A DNA stretch of 64,000 nucleotides from Olivibacter sp036959255 (GCF_036959255.1 NZ_JAWMTI010000002.1:496001-560000); one strand, 5' to 3'; positions 42,809-51,374 are shown, counted from the stretch's first letter. The notes: generated by a model not told the origin, from the letters alone. Numbers and translations are program-made.

Positions 42809-44962
42809 TTATTTCGTTTCAATTTTTATTTCACCACCCGCAAGAAATAGGTCATGTGATACAAAATAGCCTTTATTTATTTTATCATTCACGATAATAT
42901 TCTTCAGCACTCTTCCGGCCCCCTCTTTCTTTATAGTGAGTGATTTTCCTTCACCTCGATGCCACTTTATTTCATCAAAAAGTGGAACAGACACAAGATA
43001 TGTCGGATCTGTTGCAGAATACGTATATAAACCCAGAGCGCTTAGTACGTACCATGATGACATTTCACCGGCATCGTCCATGCCACAAAGGGCCAGGCCA
43101 TCATCACCTATGCCATACAGATTATTTAGAATATAATCGATAATTCGTTGAGATTTTTCGGGTTTTCCAATAAAATAATAGGCAAAAGGAGCTTCATGAT
43201 CCGGTTGGTTACCATGGCAATACTGGCCAATCATGGTCTCTACATTTCGCGCAATATAATTCGGATTCCAAGGAACAGTGAATAAGGAGTCTAACTTAGC
43301 CTCGAAAGCTTTCTCTCCTCCGTATAGTTTAATCAGCCCTTTCATGTCATGCGGAGCGAAAAAGGACACTTGCCAAGCGTTAGCCTCTCTGTACATATAT
43401 TCATAATAAGGATATTGTGGATTGAAAGGGTTTATCCAATCGCCGTTTTCCAATCTACCCCGCATAAATTTCGTAGCTGGATCAAATACATTTTTGTAGT
43501 TTTTGGAGCGAATCATCAAACGTTTGTAATTAGCACTATCCTTCAGTTTTTCAGCCATTTGGGCTAGGGAATAATCGTCATAGGCATATTCAAGCGTTTT
43601 TGAAACACCCGCTTTTCCCTTTGTTTCTACGTGCGGGTTTGTAATATCAGGATCTGATATATAGCCTTTCTGGATGTATTCGTCAATATAGGGACGAGCA
43701 CCATTTGTCATATTTGCATTCCGCAATAAGAGTTTGTAAGTCCCCTGAACGTCAAAATCAGTAATACCACGTAAATACGCACCGACAATAGAAGAAGCTC
43801 CATGATCGCCATGAAAAAAGGTAGGTATAAATCCTGTTTTATCTCCAACGTCTTTCATTGATTTAATGACATCCAGCGCAACCTTTGGTGCCAGCAAGCC
43901 TAAAAGTACGTCCTTATTCCGATAAGTGTCCCATAGGGATGGTTCCGTATAGTAATTAAAATCCGCCTTGTCTACCTGTCCTTTTGCATCAGTGAACTCG
44001 CCATTTAAGTCGCTACGCAAAGCGGGCCATAACAATGAACGGTAAAGAGATGAGTACAACATTTCCTTTTGTTTTTCCGTTCCTCCCTTTACTTCAATCG
44101 ATGATAATATTTCATTCCATTGTTGACGAGCCTCTTCTTGGATTTCAGCAAAAGATTTAGCCCCTATTTCCTGCAAAAGATTTTGCTTAGCGTTCTCAAT
44201 ACTAACAAACGACAAACCTATTTTAAGTTCGACGGGGGCTTTGCTTCCATTTGCTATGTGTACGATAGCAAAACCCTTTCCGTTCTCTACTTGGTTGTTT
44301 TCAAGTCTTTCGATATCCGTATTTAGTAGCACATAGAAGTATATACGCTCACCTGTTTGTTGAAAACCTTGTAGAACTCTATTACCTACTTGATCAATTT
44401 TCCATGCAGACACTCGGTTATTAGCTTTGGCGAGGTCAAAGAGTATCTGTCGATCAGTCGTATTTTTATACGTATAGTGATGGTACCCACAACGAAGCGT
44501 TGTTGTAAACTTAGCATCAACCTGATAATCTTCCAAATATACTTGATAAAACCCCGGCGAAGCTTGTTCGTTTTTATGTGAAAACTTAGAACCGAAAGAA
44601 TCAGTGGGATTCGATAAGGGAAGTATTGGGATATTACAAAGATTCCAGTGTCCCTTATTTGTGTGCGTAAAACCATAGATCACTGAATCTTCATACTCAT
44701 AACCCGCACCCGAACCGTATTCGGTTATGGGACTTAACTGGACCATTGCATTTGGTAATGAAGCTCCCGGAAAAGTTAGCCCTGCCCACGATCGCCAACC
44801 TGTGGGAAGTTCATATCCAAGAATTTTTGGATCTGTGAGCGGTGCTGTTCCAATGAATGGATTTACATATTGTGTATAGCTTGGTTTCGTTTGGCTCCTA
44901 GTTAAAAAAGAAAAAAACAATAGTGTTATTAATATTAAGGCGCTTTTTTTTTGGTTATTCAT
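42809..44962 (-). CDS. GH92-family alpha-1,2-mannosidase
   Basis: A 717-residue exported exo-mannosidase; the signal peptide ends near FLTRSQT. The N-terminal beta-sandwich has NPFIGTAPLT and VQLSPIT; the (alpha/alpha)6 domain has YTEPSLWDTYRNKDV, the calcium and catalytic region GNQPDHEAPFAYYF and GMDDAGEMSSWYVLSALGLY, all GH92 marks. GH92 enzymes remove alpha-mannose by a calcium-dependent inverting mechanism and act after GH76-type mannanases. It is monocistronic; a TATATTTG -7 box with a TTG at -33 distance is at 44985-45017. Confidence 0.9.
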   Translation of the reverse strand: MNNQKKSALILITLLFFSFLTRSQTKPSYTQYVNPFIGTAPLTDPKILGYELPTGWRSWAGLTFPGASLPNAMVQLSPITEYGSGAGYEYEDSVIYGFTHTNKGHWNLCNIPILPLSNPTDSFGSKFSHKNEQASPGFYQVYLEDYQVDAKFTTTLRCGYHHYTYKNTTDRQILFDLAKANNRVSAWKIDQVGNRVLQGFQQTGERIYFYVLLNTDIERLENNQVENGKGFAIVHIANGSKAPVELKIGLSFVSIENAKQNLLQEIGAKSFAEIQEEARQQWNEILSSIEVKGGTEKQKEMLYSSLYRSLLWPALRSDLNGEFTDAKGQVDKADFNYYTEPSLWDTYRNKDVLLGLLAPKVALDVIKSMKDVGDKTGFIPTFFHGDHGASSIVGAYLRGITDFDVQGTYKLLLRNANMTNGARPYIDEYIQKGYISDPDITNPHVETKGKAGVSKTLEYAYDDYSLAQMAEKLKDSANYKRLMIRSKNYKNVFDPATKFMRGRLENGDWINPFNPQYPYYEYMYREANAWQVSFFAPHDMKGLIKLYGGEKAFEAKLDSLFTVPWNPNYIARNVETMIGQYCHGNQPDHEAPFAYYFIGKPEKSQRIIDYILNNLYGIGDDGLALCGMDDAGEMSSWYVLSALGLYTYSATDPTYLVSVPLFDEIKWHRGEGKSLTIKKEGAGRVLKNIIVNDKINKGYFVSHDLFLAGGEIKIETK

Positions 44963-44984
44963 TTTATATTTATGCTTGGCTTCT

Positions 44985-45017
44985 CAAATATATACATTCG
45001 TACTCTCATCCTTACAA
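44985..45017 (-). promoter_or_regulatory. Candidate promoter of the GH92 gene
   Basis: On the minus strand TATATTTG (44985-44992) follows a TTG (45015-45017) by 22 bases. This is close to the 19-21 base spacing of Bacteroidota promoters and would give a leader of about 15 bases. Confidence 0.4.
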
Positions 45018-45096
45018 TGCACTAGAAATGTTACAAAATCGATTTAGCATTATATTGAATTGAATATTCGGAATAGTATTACTGAAATCTTCAAAA

Positions 45097-45158
45097 GAAA
45101 GCCTCCAACCGGGGAGATTGAAGGCTTTATTAACCAATTATAAACCTAAATTATGATA
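45097..45158 (+). ncRNA. Conserved hairpin leader element, copy 2
   Basis: GCCTCCAA (45101-45108) pairs with TTGAAGGC (45118-45125; one mismatch), enclosing CCGGGGAGA, the same 9-base loop as copy 1 at 22918. The tail of 27 bases from TAACCAATTATAAACC to ATGAT is identical in both copies. The stem is shorter by one base pair than copy 1. The ATG at the end opens a hydrophobic frame that reads through into the HTH gene, although the real HTH start is probably at 45423. Confidence 0.6.
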
Positions 45159-45332
45159 GTGCAAATCTACGCTGTCATTGGCATTTTCACAAAATGCTTA
45201 ACAACTTTTAACGGTTATTTGCTGCGAATCTATTACTGCTACCTGCTCTTTCACATGGAGCCTATTAATATGTATAAAAAGATTTTTGCAGACACACCAA
45301 CTTCCTATAATCGGGTAAACTGTGGTAAAAAA

Positions 45333-45348
45333 ACAGGAAATACCCCGT
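45333..45348. promoter_or_regulatory. Candidate operator upstream of the first HTH paralogue
   Basis: ACAGG-AAATAC-CCCGT: two arms with a 6-base spacer, one base off a perfect inverted repeat. It lies 75 bases before the ATG at 45423. The second paralogue has the same motif (46431-46446) 86 bases before its ATG, and the seven A flanking it are also shared. Confidence 0.5.
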
Positions 45349-45422
45349 TTATTTCTGTCCTTTTTCCTCTAGTTTTTACATTTTTTTACGCAGTCCTTTG
45401 TGTTAATAAAATTATCAACCAA

Positions 45423-45830
45423 ATGAGAAATAACATCGACAAACATTATGGTGAGATTATTGAGCGGACCATTAGACGTAATGGTTACAGCATCAGTGAG
45501 CTATCACGACTGATGAAAGTAAACAGGCGGTCTATCTATAATTGGTTTAATCAAGCTAAGTTTAAATCTGAAATTATTTTTAAAATCGGCTGTGCTTTAA
45601 AACACGATTTTTCAGACGAGTTCCCTGAATTGTTTTCACCGGAAGATTTTCAGCAGGCATTTAACAAAAGTAGATCTTTTAGTGATGATTTTTTAGCCAG
45701 CGAATTGGAAAAAATAAATTATTGGAAGGATAAATATATTTCATTACTAGAGGAATATAACGAAATTCTGGCGATTAGAGGTAATCCTACTACGGCAACT
45801 CCTTACACGGGCCTTAAACACCTTTTATAG
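45423..45830 (+). CDS. HTH regulator, paralogue A of a duplicated pair
   Basis: A 135-residue DNA-binding protein. The start MRNNIDKHYGEIIERTIRRN is set by alignment with the paralogue at 45962-46345; the frame is open upstream to 45153 but that part has no counterpart. An HTH spans about residues 10-38 (YSISELSRLMKVNRRSIYNWF). The rest is acidic helical: FKIGCALKHDFSDEFPELFS, then EKINYWKDKYISLLEEYNEI, a likely coiled coil. About 70% of residues match paralogue B. It probably represses itself and its partner through the ACAGG/CCTGT motif. The hairpin leader lies upstream. Similar small HTH proteins occur in mobile elements. Confidence 0.75.
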   Translation: MRNNIDKHYGEIIERTIRRNGYSISELSRLMKVNRRSIYNWFNQAKFKSEIIFKIGCALKHDFSDEFPELFSPEDFQQAFNKSRSFSDDFLASELEKINYWKDKYISLLEEYNEILAIRGNPTTATPYTGLKHLL

Positions 45831-45919
45831 ATTGCGTGCGAATACATTTTGCCTGGAGAAATAGCACAATCTCCTCAAGTTGCTCTAAAAGTCGCTTTTG
45901 ATATGGAGTATGTGTCAAC

Positions 45920-45953
45920 AAAAAAGACGCCCTCTAAAGATAGGCGTCTTTTT
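45920..45953. terminator. Bidirectional terminator between the HTH paralogues
   Basis: AAAAAGACGCC and GGCGTCTTTTT form a symmetrical stem. It serves both convergent genes. Confidence 0.88.
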
Positions 45954-45961
45954 ATCATTTT

Positions 45962-46345
45962 TTAATAGGTAGCGTAGGATCTCGAGCCTAAACCTGCCGA
46001 TTGCATGGCAAGAATTTGATTGTATTCTTCCAATAAATTAATATACTTGTCTTTCCAATAGTTTACCTTTTCTATTTCTTCCACTATTTGGGGGGTGCTT
46101 GTGAATTTACTATTGGAAAATGCTTGTTGAAATTCCTCTGAGGAAAACAACTCCGGAAATTCATTAGAAAAATCATGTTTTAAAGCGCAACCGATTTTAA
46201 AGATAATATCGGCTTTGAATTTTGCTTGACCGAACCAGTTATAGATCGATCTTCTATTCACTTTCATGATCCTGGCTAGTTCACTTATACTATAACCGTT
46301 TCGCCTGATCGTTCTTTCAATAATTTCACCGTAGTGCTTGTCCAT
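45962..46345 (-). CDS. HTH regulator, paralogue B of a duplicated pair
   Basis: A 127-residue protein starting MDKHYGEIIERTIRRNGYSI; twelve codons upstream are in frame but lack paralogue support. The HTH (YSISELARIMKVNRRSIYNWF) and C-terminal helices (EKVNYWKDKYINLLEEYNQI) match paralogue A closely, with divergence only in a Ser/Thr-rich linker (SNSKFTSTPQIVEEI) and the last residues. The pair is tail to tail with a shared terminator, which points to an inverted duplication. The promoter region holds the perfect ACAGG-N6-CCTGT repeat. Confidence 0.78.
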   Translation of the reverse strand: MDKHYGEIIERTIRRNGYSISELARIMKVNRRSIYNWFGQAKFKADIIFKIGCALKHDFSNEFPELFSSEEFQQAFSNSKFTSTPQIVEEIEKVNYWKDKYINLLEEYNQILAMQSAGLGSRSYATY

Positions 46346-46430
46346 TGTTTTTCTTTTTTTGATAGATAAATTTCGTTGCAAAGAAACGAGAGAAAAACGA
46401 AAAAGACCAGAGGATTATTCACAAAAAAAC

Positions 46431-46446
46431 ACAGGGTTTTTCCTGT
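46431..46446. promoter_or_regulatory. Candidate operator upstream of the second HTH paralogue
   Basis: ACAGG-GTTTTT-CCTGT is a perfect 5-bp inverted repeat with a 6-base spacer. With the A-rich flank, 20 of 22 bases are shared with the motif upstream of paralogue A, in the same orientation relative to its gene. Confidence 0.55.
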
Positions 46447-46529
46447 TTTTTTCCTTAAAAAGAGAAACGAATATTAAAAAAACACATATTTAAACACTTT
46501 TTCATATATGACATCGCTTGTATTTAATA

Positions 46530-48113
46530 TTAAATAGCGCTAATTGCTTGTTGTTTTCTAATCCTCGCAAAAGCAAAAAGCGCTAATAGCCCTAATGATA
46601 TCCACAGTAAATCGATCAAGAGAATATCCGTTGCATGCCTGGCCCACGTACGCCAAAGCCAATTTCCAGAGAAAACACCGCTAGCAATAGGAACCAACAA
46701 TGCGAATACGCCACCCAAAAACAACGTTTCCAAATTAGTTCGTCTAAGGTTCCTCCTAATCAGGTAATATAGGCTTATTACTAGCCAGCTATAGAAATAA
46801 ATTTGGTAAATAAGGCTTTGATTTACTTGACCAATGGATTTGATCAAAATAAACGAGAAGGCGGTTACCGGGAACATTGTTAAACAGACCGCTAAAAAAA
46901 TATTAGACAACCAAAAATTGAACTTTTTCTTATGAGAGGCCACGTTGTTCTTATCGCGCGCAACTAGCCAGATCAAGATACCGGAAATAATAACAACACA
47001 GCCCCCTAGTCCCAGAATAAAGTTGACTAACTTAACGAAGTATCCTCCATAATCACCGAAATGCAACCGATATATAAAACTTTTAACGTAGGCAATATAG
47101 GTTGGCGTATCGTAGGGCGAACGATTCATTAAGATTTTTCCTGTTTTAATCTCGTAAGTGATTTGTCCGGTTCCGGCAAAGCTATGCTGACGATCCGCCT
47201 CCGATTCGATCGCTAGCAACATACTTTCATCCCCGTAGTTTTTAATAGTTACACGATTAAAAAACGCGTTGGGCCACTTTTTTTGTGTTCGGTCTATATA
47301 TTCTTGGATATTAGGGGTAAACGTTAATGGCTTACCTACAAAAGTAGCTTCAGCGGCTGCCGCATATTCCAGGTCCTGGAATACCTTCTCCATATTGCCT
47401 TTGTAAAGCAACTGACTAAAAGGCGCTAGAAAAACGGTATTGACTATTAAGATGACGCCGGTAAGGGCAAAAACGAACTGAAAAGGAAAACCGATTACGC
47501 CCAAAACCGTATGCAAATCTGTCCACATTGTTTTCCATTTAGACCAGGGTCTGAACAGAAAAAAATTGGAAACCAGTTTATTCCAGTGTAGCAACAAACC
47601 TGTAATTAATGCAAACAGAAAAAGGAAGGCCACCAAACCAGCAATCAGATAACCAACGGGATAACCTATTCGAAGTGGAATTGCCTGATTGAGCTGGGCC
47701 AAAAAATGCAATCGATAGAGAAATTCACCCATATCATAAGATTCGGCATAGCTCTTTTCTTTGCGTTCAGCAAAATCGTAGCCCACATAGGCTTGCTCCT
47801 TTGCTTTTGCATTATGAAGCGTATCCTTAGAAGCCGCCATGTTTACGTAGCAATGGCTCGTATTTGGATAAAGATAAAAGTTAATATCTCGTCCGGCCAG
47901 GTTATATTTTGCGTCGAGCGAATCCAAAAGCAGTTGGTAAGGTAATCCTTTATTTTTTACTTCTTTGGCTGATTTTCCGCTTTGCCATGTGCTAATTTCG
48001 TCTTTAAAGAAAGAAAATGAGCCAGCAAAGAAAATAACATAGAGCATCGCAGCGACGATAATTCCGCTTATCGTGTGGGTGTGGAAGTAAATATTATAAT
48101 TTCGATTATTCAT
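46530..48113 (-). CDS. PepSY-associated membrane protein (iron/siderophore reductase-like)
   Basis: A 527-residue inner-membrane protein. N-terminal TM with ISGIIVAAMLYVIFFAGSFS, a PepSY-type periplasmic domain about 60-200 (YDMGEFLYRLHFLAQ), further helices LIAGLVAFLFLFALITGLLL and WTDLHTVLGVIGFPFQFVFA, with His residues of a likely haem pair, then a second PepSY-like part and final helices. Such PepSY-TM proteins sit with TonB receptors and reduce siderophore-bound iron. The upstream two small membrane genes are 2-8 bases away on the same strand, forming a three-gene operon. No TonB-dependent receptor is in the window. Confidence 0.8.
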   Translation of the reverse strand: MNNRNYNIYFHTHTISGIIVAAMLYVIFFAGSFSFFKDEISTWQSGKSAKEVKNKGLPYQLLLDSLDAKYNLAGRDINFYLYPNTSHCYVNMAASKDTLHNAKAKEQAYVGYDFAERKEKSYAESYDMGEFLYRLHFLAQLNQAIPLRIGYPVGYLIAGLVAFLFLFALITGLLLHWNKLVSNFFLFRPWSKWKTMWTDLHTVLGVIGFPFQFVFALTGVILIVNTVFLAPFSQLLYKGNMEKVFQDLEYAAAAEATFVGKPLTFTPNIQEYIDRTQKKWPNAFFNRVTIKNYGDESMLLAIESEADRQHSFAGTGQITYEIKTGKILMNRSPYDTPTYIAYVKSFIYRLHFGDYGGYFVKLVNFILGLGGCVVIISGILIWLVARDKNNVASHKKKFNFWLSNIFLAVCLTMFPVTAFSFILIKSIGQVNQSLIYQIYFYSWLVISLYYLIRRNLRRTNLETLFLGGVFALLVPIASGVFSGNWLWRTWARHATDILLIDLLWISLGLLALFAFARIRKQQAISAI

Positions 48114-48120
48114 AACGATG

Positions 48121-48399
48121 CTATTTTAGCAGGTAGGGTAGTAAAAAAATTAGGCTCAATGCTAAATATATGATCCAAGGTTTCCACCACGACTTGGATA
48201 GAAAAGCAAATAATAAGAGTAAAGCCCAGAGGACATAGCCCGTTACTGCGCCTGTTACAATGACGTTCTTTTTTTCAAAGAAGCACGCCAGCATCAGGAA
48301 GAAGGTTATCATAACGCCATATCCCCCGAAAAAGCCTGCGGTAATTTTCATCCATCGTTGCCACGGAGAGGAAGTCAAATACTTTTTATTAGCTGGCAT
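48121..48399 (-). CDS. Small membrane protein, DUF3649-like
   Basis: A 92-residue protein with three hydrophobic segments (WMKITAGFFGGYGVMITFFL, AVTGYVLWALLLLFAFLS, WIIYLALSLIFLLPYLL). It lies between the PepSY gene (8 bases) and the 110-residue membrane gene (2 bases), so translation may be coupled. In proteobacterial iron-uptake operons a DUF3649-type protein occupies this position, and the size and topology fit; sequence similarity is weak, so the label is by context. Confidence 0.55.
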   Translation of the reverse strand: MPANKKYLTSSPWQRWMKITAGFFGGYGVMITFFLMLACFFEKKNVIVTGAVTGYVLWALLLLFAFLSKSWWKPWIIYLALSLIFLLPYLLK

Positions 48400-48401
48400 G
48401 A

Positions 48402-48734
48402 CTAAAAGATAAATGTTTCAAAGAGGATGGAAAAAAAATAAATGACAAGTAAATGTCGAAAACGAAGGTAGCGCAAAGGAGATAGTACAACAATGAAACT
48501 AGCACATGCCATCAAAACCAGCACTACACTAAAAATACCCGAACCAATCCCTAGTTGACTTACCAGCAAAACCGATGTCACCAAAACGAAAATCAGGCTG
48601 AACATTCGTGTTAATTTGATTCGATTTCGAAAATATAGGGCAACTCTTGATTTTTCCTTATTTGGAACCCGTTGAGAAAGGTTATATAAAAGGTAAAAGG
48701 CAATGAAAAGTAAAAGAAAAACCGTACTGTACAT
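48402..48734 (-). CDS. Small membrane protein, DUF3325-like, first gene of PepSY operon
   Basis: A 110-residue protein with four hydrophobic segments (MYSTVFLLLFIAFYLLYNL, MFSLIFVLVTSVLLVSQLGI, FSVVLVLMACASFIVVLS and a C-terminal LLVIYFFSILFETFIF). It starts the operon with the DUF3649-like and PepSY genes. DUF3325-type proteins with four helices occur in iron-uptake operons, which is the basis of the label. The exact role is unknown. Confidence 0.55.
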   Translation of the reverse strand: MYSTVFLLLFIAFYLLYNLSQRVPNKEKSRVALYFRNRIKLTRMFSLIFVLVTSVLLVSQLGIGSGIFSVVLVLMACASFIVVLSPLRYLRFRHLLVIYFFSILFETFIF

Positions 48735-48850
48735 AATCGCCTGATTTATGGATACTATTATTAATTAGATTGATTACAAACAATACAAAGGTAAACAAAA
48801 AAGTTTCTTCAGCAAGCTTTAGCTGGTAGTTCTGTCCATAAAATAAAAAA

Positions 48851-48883
48851 AAAGCAACCTGTTGCCTTTTAACAGATTGCTTT
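48851..48883 (-). terminator. Intrinsic terminator of the coiled-coil gene
   Basis: AAAGCAACCTGTT pairs with AACAGATTGCTTT (one mismatch) and, read leftward, is followed by a long T-run. Confidence 0.8.
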
Positions 48884-48949
48884 ATATTAAATTACGATGG
48901 TTTCTGTGCCTTCCTTGTCGACTTAAATCCTAATCCTTCAATGGTGATA

Positions 48950-49549
48950 TCATTTCTCGGAAGCTATACTTATTCTGTAGGAATTTTGCTGAAGATCAGC
49001 TAAACGTTGAATTGATTGGGAACAGTAACGATCTAATTCTTGCAACTTTACCAATATATCATGGTTAGCTGATTTTTCGTTCTTTGTCCGTAACCTATCC
49101 ACTTTACGCTGTTCTAATGTTAAGGCTTCTTTTAAAGACCCTTGCATACGGGCGATCTCTTTTGCTTCGTAAGCTTCGCGCTTAGCAAGTTCTTTTTGAA
49201 ATTTTTTTTCAATTTGTTCGATAGCCTTTTTACTTTCTTCGATAGCCACTCCCTTTTGAATATTTTGCTTATGTACATTAACAAAATAATCCTTATCACT
49301 TTCGAGCTCTACCCGATTCCCTTTGCTGTTTTGAATACGTGCAACCATAAGATCGTATTGATTCCAAAAAATGGCAATATTTCGTTGATGGAACTCAATC
49401 TGACTTTCTAAATCATCAACTTTCTTACTTAAATTAACGGTTTCCATCCTGTTTTTGTAATGATCAGGGATAGATGTTGTTGATTGATTAGCAAATGTAC
49501 TTCCTGTACTTGCAATTGCAATTAGACTAGCTAATACGAGCGTTTTCAT
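48950..49549 (-). CDS. Exported coiled-coil protein
   Basis: About 199 residues. I choose the start at MKTLVLASLIAIASTGST; the 33 codons upstream are not signal-like. A signal peptide ends near TFANQS. The mature part is nearly all helix with Lys/Glu repeats (VDDLESQIEFHQRNIAIFWN, ESKKAIEQIEKKFQKEL, EALTLEQRKVDRLRTKN), so a periplasmic coiled coil is likely. It has no enzyme motif. It has its own terminator and is not clearly in an operon. The function is unknown. Confidence 0.65.
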   Translation of the reverse strand: MKTLVLASLIAIASTGSTFANQSTTSIPDHYKNRMETVNLSKKVDDLESQIEFHQRNIAIFWNQYDLMVARIQNSKGNRVELESDKDYFVNVHKQNIQKGVAIEESKKAIEQIEKKFQKELAKREAYEAKEIARMQGSLKEALTLEQRKVDRLRTKNEKSANHDILVKLQELDRYCSQSIQRLADLQQNSYRISIASEK

Positions 49550-49776
49550 AATTTCTCTATTTATTGTTAATACTATTATTCGCATTGGAACGATGGAGAT
49601 CACCAACCATATTTTTCTCCAATGATTATTTATGCCAATAAATAACATTATCGTTCCAAAAGATCAAACAACTGATTATCAGTAAAATAAATAAAAAAAC
49701 CTTAATTCATACTGTTCGAAAATGAACGATATATTGTCCGCTAATGAACAAATGGGTGAGGAAACCGAAAGACGGG

Positions 49777-51006
49777 TTAATGTAGTAATTGTTCAATAAA
49801 TTTTTTGAGGATGACCTGTTCGGCATCAGACCGTGTATGGGTCAAAGCAGTTCTATAAAATGCGCTTGCTTTTCTATTATCCAATCCGGTATACAAATTT
49901 CCAAGTAGCGAGTAATAAAATGGATTATCAATAAGATTCAATTTTTCCGCTTCTTTAATAGCTTCTTCCTTGCCATTACTTTTAGCTAATGCGTATGTTC
50001 GGTTTAAGGCTGCGATAGGCGAGTATTCTAAAATGAGTAAATGATTATAAAGTTGAAGAATGTTTTCCCATTTTTCCTTTGTATCTTCTTTATGGGTATG
50101 CCAGTAGGCAATGCCTGCTTCCAAATGAAATTTGGTTAACTGTCTGCCTTGAGACGCCTGATTCAGATAGTAAATTCCTTTTTCAATTAATTCCACATTC
50201 CAGAGACGCTCATCCTGATCATCGTATAAAATCATCACACCATTCTGTAAACGCGCATCAAATCTCGATGAATGGAAACACATAAGGGACAACAACGCGT
50301 TGACAGAAGGTTTATTCGTGTATTGGTTTTCCACTAATAAATAGGTTAGGCGCATTGCTTCGGCACATAAGTCTCTTCGCAGAACAGTATGATGCGAAGT
50401 GGAATAATATCCCTCCGAGAATAGTAGATATAAAGTAGTTAAAACGGTATCCAATCGAGCATTAATCGCTGCTAATTTTGGCTGTTCAATCTGCACCTTA
50501 TCCTCTTTTAGCTTTTCCTTTGCGCGCTGAATCCGTTTATAGACAAGTTCTTTATTTGTTAAAAAGGCGTCCGCAATTTCTTGTGCACTAAAACCGCACA
50601 ACAAATTAAGGGCTAAGGAGATCTGCGCTTCATTTGAAATACAGGGATTGCAAACGGTAAAGATCATCGCCAATTGGCTATCGTTAATATTTTTAGCGGA
50701 TAGGTCAATCTCCAATTCCTCAAATTTTTCAGCAGTGTATTTTAGGTCCGGCGACAGTTTTTGCTCGAATAGGTTATGCCGTTTTAAATGATTTTTTGTC
50801 TTATTCTTAGCAACGGTATACAACCATGCAGTCGGGTTATCGGGTGTTCCTTTTATACTCCATGACTCACTGGCAGAAAGGAATGTATCGCTTACAATAT
50901 CTTCTGCTATTTCTATATGCTCTATGCCAAACAGATAACAGAGTACCGAAACCAACTTACGATACTCTGTCCGAAATAAATGTGGTAAAAGCTCTTTCTC
51001 ATCCAT
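49777..51006 (-). CDS. ECF42-type sigma factor with C-terminal TPR-like extension
   Basis: A 409-residue sigma factor. The N-terminal 180 residues have region 2 (EHIEIAEDIVSDTFLSASESW and TPDNPTAWLYTVAKNKT) and region 4 (ALNLLCGFSAQEIADAFLTN, with the KRIQRAKEKL recognition helix). Residues 190-409 form the long helical repeat domain typical of ECF42 (VNALLSLMCFHSSRFDARLQ, IALNRTYALAKSNGKEEA). This group has no membrane anti-sigma and instead neighbours a DGPF protein, exactly as here: the YCII/DGPF gene lies 14 bases upstream on the same strand. Control is probably by the C-terminal domain. Confidence 0.88.
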   Translation of the reverse strand: MDEKELLPHLFRTEYRKLVSVLCYLFGIEHIEIAEDIVSDTFLSASESWSIKGTPDNPTAWLYTVAKNKTKNHLKRHNLFEQKLSPDLKYTAEKFEELEIDLSAKNINDSQLAMIFTVCNPCISNEAQISLALNLLCGFSAQEIADAFLTNKELVYKRIQRAKEKLKEDKVQIEQPKLAAINARLDTVLTTLYLLFSEGYYSTSHHTVLRRDLCAEAMRLTYLLVENQYTNKPSVNALLSLMCFHSSRFDARLQNGVMILYDDQDERLWNVELIEKGIYYLNQASQGRQLTKFHLEAGIAYWHTHKEDTKEKWENILQLYNHLLILEYSPIAALNRTYALAKSNGKEEAIKEAEKLNLIDNPFYYSLLGNLYTGLDNRKASAFYRTALTHTRSDAEQVILKKFIEQLLH

Positions 51007-51020
51007 GATTTCTAGTGGAT

Positions 51021-51374
51021 TTACCCCTGATAATCAGCAGGGACAGCCAACCTTACTTCAACATTCCCTCCCATCTGCAAAACAGGACAACCTTTTGCTA
51101 TTTCGACGGCCTCTTCATAGTCTTGGGCCTTAACGATAATTAAACCACCAATAGATTCCTTAATTTCGGCGTAAGGTCCATTTATAACTGTCTTATTACT
51201 CGTAACTACTTTTCCTTTGGCGTCCCATCGTTGCAATGGTCTCGCCAACTTATCTTGTGCAGCAATATTCCCCAGCCAGTCTTGCCAGGGTTTTATGCTT
51301 GCTTGCAATTGTTCGGGCGATGGTGTTTCATCGCCGGCAAAAGATCTGCGAAATATTAATAAAAACTCATTCAT
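51021..51374 (-). CDS. YCII-related DGPF-domain protein, ECF42 partner
   Basis: A 117-residue protein from MNEFLLIFRRS; the upstream 36 codons lack the domain. It contains the YCII/DGPF pattern with KVVTSNKTVINGPYAEIKES (the DGPF site reads INGPYAE) and GGLIIVKAQDYEEAVEIAKG. It is a small soluble alpha/beta protein of the dimeric ferredoxin-like fold, possibly an enzyme or sensor. It is co-transcribed with the ECF42 sigma gene after 14 bases. The partner role is well known as a genomic association; the biochemical role is not. Confidence 0.85.
   Translation of the reverse strand: MNEFLLIFRRSFAGDETPSPEQLQASIKPWQDWLGNIAAQDKLARPLQRWDAKGKVVTSNKTVINGPYAEIKESIGGLIIVKAQDYEEAVEIAKGCPVLQMGGNVEVRLAVPADYQG

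Noticed and set aside
45153..45422. In-frame 90-residue hydrophobic extension of HTH paralogue A
   Set aside because: The paralogue has no equivalent, the candidate operator and promoter-like A-rich stretch lie inside it, and alignment places the start at 45423.
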